64,000 nt of DNA from Andeanibacterium sp036384795 (GTDB lineage: Bacteria > Pseudomonadota > Alphaproteobacteria > Sphingomonadales > Sphingomonadaceae): contig DASVLP010000078.1 in assembly GCA_036384795.1 (NCBI GenBank), forward strand, positions 14,121-78,120. The letters run 5' to 3'. Each line of letters begins with the position of its first letter. Within the stretch, counting starts at the first letter, position 1. A program made the translations under genes and the position numbers. The notes beneath the pieces are model-generated. The model was not told the DNA's origin. It ran no database searches and was given only the letters and a program-made list of their open reading frames with translations. This document shows positions 58,723 through 64,000 of this stretch, piece by piece.

Positions 58723-60702
58723 GTGAAAGTGAACCACCGGCTGGTCGCGGCTTCGGGCCTGCGCAGAATCGCGCGCGGGCGCGCGTTCCGCATCGCAACT
58801 GCATCGCTGGCGGCATCGCTCGCCATGCTCGGCGCCGCCTCGGGGGTCTCGGCCAAGCCGGGCGACAGCTTCGATTTCAAGACCTGGGATTCGAACCTCG
58901 GGGGCGGCGATTCCTCGCAGTATTCCTCGCTGGACCAGATCAACAAGGCGAACGTGGACCAGCTGCAGGTCGCCTGGACCTTCCCGACCGGGGCCGGCCC
59001 TGCGCCGCACTTCAATCCGGTCGTGATGCACGACGTGATGTATTTCCTGACCCCCAAGGCGGACCTCGTCGCCTTGAACGCAGCGACCGGCGAGAAGCTG
59101 TGGGACAAGCAGTTCCAGGGCCGCGTCGGCGGGCGGGGCATGAACTACTGGGAAAGCGCCGACGGCAAGGACAAGCGCCTGCTGTTCATGATGAACGGCA
59201 ACCTCACCGAAGTCAGCGCCGACAACGGCGAATTGATCTCCTCGTTCGGCAATGGCGGGCAGGTCGATCTGCGCGTCGGGCTCCACCGCGACGTCAGCAA
59301 GATCAATCCGCTGCAGACCGACAATCCCGGGCGCATCTACAAGAATATCATCATCATGTCGCTGCCGGCCGGCGCGTACGATTTCGCCGCGCCACCGGCG
59401 GACATCCACGCTTACGACATCCTCACCGGCAAGCTGCTGTGGGTGTTCCACACCGTGCCGGAGAAAGGCGAGTTCGGCTACGATACCTGGCCCGCCAAGG
59501 ATCACGAACTGGTCGGCGGGGTCCACAACTGGAACGAGTCGACGATCGATACCGAAACCGGGATCATGTACATCCCGCTCGGCACCGCGCGGTACGATTT
59601 CTACGGCGGCAACCGCAAGGGCAACGACCTGTTCGCCAACAGCCTGGTCGCGCTCGACGCGAAGACCGGCAAGCGCATCTGGCACTACCAGATCGTCCAC
59701 CACGACTTGTGGGACTTCGACCTGCCGCAGGCGCCGAAGCTGCTGACGATCCACAAGGACGGCAAGGACGTGCCCGTTGTCATCCAGGCGACCAAGTTCG
59801 GCTACCTCTACGTGTTCGACCGGCGCACCGGCAAGCCGATCTGGCCGATCGTCGAAACCAAGGTGCCGGCGTCCGACGTGCCGGGCGAGCAGGCCTCGCC
59901 GACCCAGCCGATCCCGAGCTGGCCCAAGCCGTTCGCGCGCCAGGGCGTGTTCCACGAATCCGACATCGATCCCTACATCTCGCAGGCGGATCAGGACGCG
60001 CTGAAGGAGCTTTTGAAGACCGCTCGCAACGAAGGCCTGTTCACCCCGCCGAGCCTGGTGGGCACGATCTCGTGGCCGGGGCACAACGGCGGCGCCAACT
60101 GGAACACCTCGTCGGTCGATCCGGCGCGCCACCGCTTCTTCATCGTCGCGAAGACCCTGCCGACGTTCGACAAGCTGGTGCTCGACACCCGGCCCGAAGC
60201 GCAGGCGGCGATGCCCAACGGCGGGGGCGACGTTAAGCCCTACAAGTCCAACGTCGACTTCATGCTGCAGAAGAGCAACGGGCTGCCCGGCGTCAATCCG
60301 CCGTGGTCGCTGCTCACCGCCTACGACATGGATACCGGCAAGATCATGTGGCAGATCCCGGACGGCGACGTGACCGCGCTGAAAGGGCAGGGCGGCCCCG
60401 GGTGGAAGGGCAGCGTCGCGCCGCGCGGAGGGCCGGTCGCGACCGGCGGCGATCTGCTGTTCGTCGGCACCTCGAGCGACCGCATGTTCCGCGCCTACGA
60501 TCAGGACACCGGCAAAGTGCTGTGGGAACACCAGCTCGACGCGGCGACCGAAGGGACGCCGGCGGTTTATGAGGTGGGCGGCAAGGAATACGTCGTGATC
60601 GCGGTCGGCGGCGATGGGCTGTTCGCGCCCAAGCTCGGCCAGACCGCGCCGGGCGAGAACCGCTACGTGGCGTTCGCGCTGCCCGGCAAGGGCGGTCAAT
60701 GA
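58723..60702 (+). CDS. PQQ-dependent dehydrogenase without haem domain (second of the 55-61 kb pair)
   Basis: 659 residues: long signal peptide (n-region to about 22, cut near 'GVSA-K', residue 44), then an eight-bladed PQQ propeller with catalytic Asp in 'HHDLWDFD' (about 326-333) and 'GYLYVFDRRTGKPIW', 'MFRAYDQDTGKVLWEHQL' blades. No CXXCH and no Cys at all were seen. It is a paralogue of the gene at 55.1 kb. GTG 58723 is the longest start; GTG 58729 is better spaced from the ribosome site GGGAGAG. The adjacent cytochrome c is the likely partner. Substrate unknown. Confidence 0.91.
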   Translation: MKVNHRLVAASGLRRIARGRAFRIATASLAASLAMLGAASGVSAKPGDSFDFKTWDSNLGGGDSSQYSSLDQINKANVDQLQVAWTFPTGAGPAPHFNPVVMHDVMYFLTPKADLVALNAATGEKLWDKQFQGRVGGRGMNYWESADGKDKRLLFMMNGNLTEVSADNGELISSFGNGGQVDLRVGLHRDVSKINPLQTDNPGRIYKNIIIMSLPAGAYDFAAPPADIHAYDILTGKLLWVFHTVPEKGEFGYDTWPAKDHELVGGVHNWNESTIDTETGIMYIPLGTARYDFYGGNRKGNDLFANSLVALDAKTGKRIWHYQIVHHDLWDFDLPQAPKLLTIHKDGKDVPVVIQATKFGYLYVFDRRTGKPIWPIVETKVPASDVPGEQASPTQPIPSWPKPFARQGVFHESDIDPYISQADQDALKELLKTARNEGLFTPPSLVGTISWPGHNGGANWNTSSVDPARHRFFIVAKTLPTFDKLVLDTRPEAQAAMPNGGGDVKPYKSNVDFMLQKSNGLPGVNPPWSLLTAYDMDTGKIMWQIPDGDVTALKGQGGPGWKGSVAPRGGPVATGGDLLFVGTSSDRMFRAYDQDTGKVLWEHQLDAATEGTPAVYEVGGKEYVVIAVGGDGLFAPKLGQTAPGENRYVAFALPGKGGQ

Positions 60703-60803
60703 CAGCCGGTGGACGATCGGTTATGTTCGGGTTGAGCCGGCGCGCGGGCAAGGGGGCAGGTCGCCACCGCGCGGAACGGGCACGGAAATCAGGAGGATGC
60801 ACA

Positions 60804-61958
60804 ATGATCAAGTTTAGCTCGAAAGTACGCCTGGCGTTGGCCTCGGCCTCGCTGGCGGCGATCGCGCTCGTCGGCAGCGCCGCCGGAGCGCAGGAGAACG
60901 CCCAGCCGGCGAACGAGGAGAAAGCCGGGCCCGCGCCCGAGGAGCTCCACGCCAAGACCGAGCAGGGGGTGACCGATCTCTATCACCTTGCGCCGCTGCC
61001 GGACTACACGCCGGCCAAGACCGCGTGGGGCGATCCCGATTTCCGCGGCAACTGGCCGGTCGACTCGCTCGGCGGCCTCAATCTCCAGCGCACGCCCGAG
61101 CAGGGCAACCGGGTCTACATGACCGACGAGGAATACGCGAAGAGCGAGGCCCGGATGGCGGCATCGCGCGAAGCGGCGAGCAAGGAGACCAACGCCGGCA
61201 AGCTCGGCATGGGCAATTGGGTCGAAATGACCGGCGCCGGCCGCCGCACCTCGCTGCTGGTCGATCCGCCCAACGGCCGACTGCCCGAGCTCACCCCCTA
61301 CGGCAAGCACATGGCCGCGATCGGGCGTTCGAGCTGGATCCCGAACCAGACCTACGACTGGACGACCGATTTCGACAGCTGGGACCGCTGCATCACCCGC
61401 GGCTTCCCTGCCTCGATGTTCCCGTTCCGCTACAACAACGGCATGGCGATCTATCAGTCGCCGGGCTACATCGTGATCGATCTCGAGATGATCCACGACG
61501 CGCGCGTGATCCCGATCGACAACGGCAAGCATATCGACCCCCGCGTGCTCAAGTACATGGGCGACAGCCGTGCGCATTGGGAAGGCAACACGCTGGTGAT
61601 CGACACCACCAACATCAAGCCGGGCGCCTCGCCGCTCAACATGGCGACGATCGGCGCGCCCTTCGGCAACACCATCCCGATGAGCGACCAGGCCCATGTG
61701 GTCGAGAAGCTGACGATGGCCGGGCCGAACACGCTGGTCTACACGATGACCTATTCGGACCCGAAGGTGTACACCGCGCCGTACACCATCCGCATGGATA
61801 TCCCGCGCAACAACGACTACCAGTTCTTCGAATACGCCTGTCACGAAGGCGACGTGCAGGTGCGCAACTACATCAAGGCCTCGCGTTCGGCGCGTGAGCG
61901 GGCCGCGGCTGCGGCCGCGGGCGGCGCCGCCAAGGTAGCCGTCAAAGAAAGCAACTAG
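60804..61958 (+). CDS. Conserved exported protein of unknown function
   Basis: 384 residues with a signal peptide (about 1-29, 'SAAGAQ') and no membrane helix. Motifs seen are 'WGDPDFRGNWPVDSLGG', 'DRCITRGFPASMFPFRYNNG', 'IYQSPGYIVIDLEMIHDARV' and 'MGDSRAHWEGNTLVIDTTNI'. I recall proteins with 'GDSRGHWEGDTLVVDTTNF' from sphingomonads and acidobacteria, often near PQQ or esterase genes, with no assigned function. A strong ribosome site AGGAGGA precedes ATG 60804. It lies 101 bases after the PQQ gene, followed by the microprotein and esterase, so a role in the same periplasmic pathway is inferred. A single Cys (in 'DRCITRG') plus 'EYACHEG' could form a disulfide. Confidence 0.8.
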   Translation: MIKFSSKVRLALASASLAAIALVGSAAGAQENAQPANEEKAGPAPEELHAKTEQGVTDLYHLAPLPDYTPAKTAWGDPDFRGNWPVDSLGGLNLQRTPEQGNRVYMTDEEYAKSEARMAASREAASKETNAGKLGMGNWVEMTGAGRRTSLLVDPPNGRLPELTPYGKHMAAIGRSSWIPNQTYDWTTDFDSWDRCITRGFPASMFPFRYNNGMAIYQSPGYIVIDLEMIHDARVIPIDNGKHIDPRVLKYMGDSRAHWEGNTLVIDTTNIKPGASPLNMATIGAPFGNTIPMSDQAHVVEKLTMAGPNTLVYTMTYSDPKVYTAPYTIRMDIPRNNDYQFFEYACHEGDVQVRNYIKASRSARERAAAAAAGGAAKVAVKESN

Positions 61959-61961
61959 GCC

Positions 61962-62114
61962 TTGAAACGCAGGTTCGGGATCGCACTGGCCTCCGCGGCG
62001 CTTGGCGTCGCGGGGGCCATGCTCGCGCTCAACCAGCGCTACGCCAACGAGGACAAGAACGACCAGATCGGCATCGGCCACTGGGCCGAGACCGGCGAAG
62101 GGAGAGACCGATGA
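61962..62114 (+). CDS. 50-residue microprotein, signal/anchor peptide type
   Basis: Starts with TTG 3 bases after the previous stop and ends in the ATGA that begins the esterase gene. It begins with 'MKRRFGIALASAALGVAGAM', a positive n-region and a hydrophobic stretch, followed by a polar tail rich in Asn, Asp, Glu and Gln ('NQRYANEDKNDQIGIGHWAE'). It fits a short exported or membrane-tethered peptide. Support is the tight overlap with both neighbours and the signal-like start; there is no clear ribosome site. I know no family for it. Confidence 0.6.
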   Translation: MKRRFGIALASAALGVAGAMLALNQRYANEDKNDQIGIGHWAETGEGRDR

Positions 62115-63751
62115 AACCCCGCGCAGCCGCGCTTCGCATAGCCTTCACCGCCGCGCTGCTCGGCTCGGCGAGCCTTGCCCACGCCGAGCTCAAGGGGCCG
62201 GTCAAGACCCGGCAGGGCCTGGTCAGCGGCGCGCCGTCGACCCGCGCGGACGGGGTGATGGTCTACAAGGGCATTCCGTTCGCCGCGGCGCCGGTCGGCG
62301 CATTGCGGTTCAAGGATGCGCAGCCGCCGCAGCCGTGGCAGGGCGTGCGCGACGGCACGAAGTGGGGCAACACCTGCATCCAGCCGTCGGGCAAGACCCG
62401 CCCGATCGGCGTGAACCAGGCGGTCGACATGCCGGATTCGCCGCCGATGTCGGAGGATTGCCTGAACCTCAACGTGTGGACCCCGGCCAAGAGCGCGGGC
62501 GCGAAGCTGCCCGTGATGGTGTGGTTCTACGGCGGCGCCTATGCCGAAGGCGGCGGCTCGATGCCGTTCGCGAACGGCGCGCACCTTGCGAAGAAGGGCG
62601 TGATCGTCGTCTCGCTGAACTATCGCGTCGGGCCGTTCGGCTTCCTCTCGCATCCCGACCTGACGGCCGCTTCGCCGCACCGCGCCTCGGGCAACCAGGC
62701 GCTGTCGGATTCGATCGCGGCGCTCCAGTGGGTGAAGCAGAACATCGCCGCGTTCGGCGGCGATCCGGACAATGTCACCATCTTCGGCCAGTCGGCCGGT
62801 GCCTGCATCACCGCCGCGCTGGTCGGTTCGCCGGTGGCCAAGGGGCTGTTCACCAAGGCGATCTCGGAAAGCGGCGCGTGGGCCGGGCTCACCGCCGCCA
62901 AGATGGTCACCCGCGAGGATGCGGAAAAGCAGACGCTTGCCGCGATGGACAAGGCGGGGGTGAAAAGCCTGGCCGACCTTCAGGCGCTGCCGGCGGACCA
63001 GGTGGCCAAGCTCGGCCGTGCGCAGGGCATCATCGTCGACGGCTGGATCGTGCCGGAGGATGAATCGATCACGTTTGCCCAGGGGCGCCAGAACAAGGTG
63101 GACATCCTGATCGGCTCGAACGCCAACGAGGGCGGCAGCTTCTCGTTCGGGCCGCCGGCGACGCTGGCGAGTTGGAAGGCCGGCGCGGCGCAGCGCTGGA
63201 AGGATCTCGCCGACATGGGCCTCGCGGCTTATCCGGCGGCCACCGACGAAGAGGCCAAAGTCGCCGCGACCCGGCCGTTCACCGACGGCATCGCGTGGTT
63301 CATGCACCGCTATGCCGACGAGCAGGCGAAGGCCGGCAAGGCCGCCTACCTCTACCAGTTCGCGCACAATCCGCCCGCCGCGCCGGGCAAGCCGAGCGGC
63401 GGGCCGACCCATGCCTCCGAGCTCGCCTACGTGTTCGACAACCTCGACGCGCCGCGCGAAGTGCCGGACCCGAGCTCGCCCGAGGTCGCAAGCAAGAGCG
63501 CGGCGGACATCACGCTCGCCGACCAGATGTCGAGCTATTGGACCAACTTCGCAAAGACCGGCAATCCGAACGGGCCGGGGCTGCCGCCCTGGCCGCAGGA
63601 GAGCAAGCTGCAGCGCAATCAGGCGTTTCTGCTCAAGGCCGACGACAAATCCGCCCCGGGCGACACGATGACGGTGGATCAGGTCAAGCTCTACGACGCG
63701 CTGTTCAAGCGCGACGTCGCCGACCCGCTGGGCATCCCGGCCGCGAGCTGA
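62111..63751 (+). CDS. Type B carboxylesterase (alpha/beta hydrolase), exported
   Basis: 546 residues with a signal peptide (cut near 'AHA-E', residue 25). The nucleophile elbow is 'FGQSAGACI' (S228), the acid is probably E340 in 'SNANEGGSF', and the His is H434 in 'GPTHASELAYVF'. 'EDCLNLNVWTP' and 'VMVWFYGGAYAEGG' (oxyanion hole) are family marks. It hydrolyses esters in the periplasm, perhaps freeing an alcohol for the PQQ enzymes. The start overlaps the microprotein stop by 4 bases and has GGGAGA upstream. A strong terminator follows 22 bases later. Confidence 0.93.
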   Translation: MKPRAAALRIAFTAALLGSASLAHAELKGPVKTRQGLVSGAPSTRADGVMVYKGIPFAAAPVGALRFKDAQPPQPWQGVRDGTKWGNTCIQPSGKTRPIGVNQAVDMPDSPPMSEDCLNLNVWTPAKSAGAKLPVMVWFYGGAYAEGGGSMPFANGAHLAKKGVIVVSLNYRVGPFGFLSHPDLTAASPHRASGNQALSDSIAALQWVKQNIAAFGGDPDNVTIFGQSAGACITAALVGSPVAKGLFTKAISESGAWAGLTAAKMVTREDAEKQTLAAMDKAGVKSLADLQALPADQVAKLGRAQGIIVDGWIVPEDESITFAQGRQNKVDILIGSNANEGGSFSFGPPATLASWKAGAAQRWKDLADMGLAAYPAATDEEAKVAATRPFTDGIAWFMHRYADEQAKAGKAAYLYQFAHNPPAAPGKPSGGPTHASELAYVFDNLDAPREVPDPSSPEVASKSAADITLADQMSSYWTNFAKTGNPNGPGLPPWPQESKLQRNQAFLLKADDKSAPGDTMTVDQVKLYDALFKRDVADPLGIPAAS

Positions 63752-63773
63752 CCGTTCGGCGGCGAATCAAAAA

Positions 63774-63808
63774 GGGGGCCGGAGCGTGCTGCTCCGGCCC
63801 CCTTTTTT
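63774..63808. terminator. Strong intrinsic terminator
   Basis: A perfect 12-bp GC-rich stem (GGGGGCCGGAGC / GCTCCGGCCCCC, 63774-63785 and 63791-63802) with a GTGCT loop and TTTTTT on the plus strand, preceded by AAAAA. It ends the esterase transcript and can serve the convergent gene on the right too. Confidence 0.97.
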
Positions 63809-63834
63809 ATCGTCGCTTCGATCGAGCGTTCGGC

Positions 63835-64000
63835 TCAGAAGAACACGCCCAGCGTGAACCCCACGGTGCGGCCGAAGAACACCACCAGCACCCACAGGAT
63901 CAGCGACAAGGCGCCGGCGAGCTGGGTGGTGAACGGGATCGCGCCGCCGACGTCCCACTGCTTGACGTTCTTCCAGGTCAGCGCGTGGAACACGATCATG
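63835..64000 (-). CDS. C-terminus of a membrane protein (DUF6644-like), cut by window edge
   Basis: Only the last 54 codons and the stop are visible: 'MIVFHALTWKNVKQWDVGGA', then a hydrophobic helix 'LAGALSLILWVLVVFFGRTV' and 'GFTLGVFF'. The FHALTW...W..SLxLWxxVxxxGR pattern resembles DUF6644 integral membrane proteins, whose role is unknown. It converges on the esterase across the terminator. Confidence 0.6.
   Translation of the reverse strand, partial: MIVFHALTWKNVKQWDVGGAIPFTTQLAGALSLILWVLVVFFGRTVGFTLGVFF

Noticed and set aside
1..64000. CRISPR arrays, rRNA operons, insertion sequences
   Set aside because: No regularly spaced repeats, no rRNA sequence and no transposase motif (DDE or Tyr/Ser recombinase) were seen on either strand.

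Overview
The window looks like chromosome of an alphaproteobacterium of the order Sphingomonadales (Sphingomonas/Novosphingobium-like). The DNA is GC-rich, with long antisense reading frames over nearly every gene. It carries a MucR regulator, the tsaB-rimI-mucR-fur-plsC-miaB-phoH-ybeY-corC gene neighbourhood, an RcnB-type envelope protein, secreted M16 and M20 peptidases, and many periplasmic PQQ dehydrogenases. I can support the order with fair confidence but not the genus.

Layout. 1-9.7 kb is a housekeeping block on the minus strand (Nfu, nitroreductase, TsaB, RimI, MucR, Fur, PlsC, MiaB, PhoH, YbeY, CorC, LysR) with one rcnB-like gene inserted on the plus strand. 9.8-21.1 kb reads rightwards: a secreted M16 peptidase, class II DAHP synthase, two tandem membrane-PAS-GGDEF cyclases, a membrane retropepsin, an aromatic-acid-type MFS carrier and a TetR regulator. 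21.1-24.7 kb has a VOC protein and a small EamA protein, divergent from a cyanide-insensitive-type bd oxidase operon (cydA-cydB-small subunit). 24.8-31.0 kb holds two PQQ dehydrogenases, one with an N-terminal and one with a C-terminal haem domain. Between them lie a PEBP-type lipoprotein and a lower-GC orphan TIR-domain gene.

31-41.3 kb: a nitrobindin-like gene, the 3' half of a tRNA-Gln, an SDR, phosphoglycolate phosphatase, glmU, a His-rich unknown, a vapBC-like toxin-antitoxin pair, glmS, a GGDEF-EAL protein, and purQ/purS. 41.4-46.6 kb: M16 and M20 peptidases lie between purSQ and purC. 46.7-52.9 kb: a small beta-barrel protein, the bioF-bioD-bioA operon, a Rieske oxygenase and a CPA1 antiporter. 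53-54 kb: a parDE module bracketed by two direct copies of an intergenic repeat. 54-63.8 kb: WrbA, a SnoaL-like protein, then a mostly periplasmic oxidative cluster (PQQ dehydrogenase, VOC protein, cytochrome c, second PQQ dehydrogenase, a conserved unknown, a 50-residue microprotein and a type B carboxylesterase) closed by a strong terminator.

How it fits together. Two themes stand out. First, there is a large capacity for periplasmic oxidation: four PQQ beta-propeller enzymes with different ways of attaching cytochrome c, plus a bd oxidase. Second, accessory insertions sit between conserved genes: the TIR gene, two toxin-antitoxin pairs, a tRNA 3' fragment that looks like an integrase attachment site, and dispersed palindromic repeats. 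I saw no IS element, CRISPR array, rRNA or complete tRNA. The best candidates for something undescribed are the TIR-domain orphan and the 55-63.8 kb PQQ/unknown/microprotein/esterase cluster.
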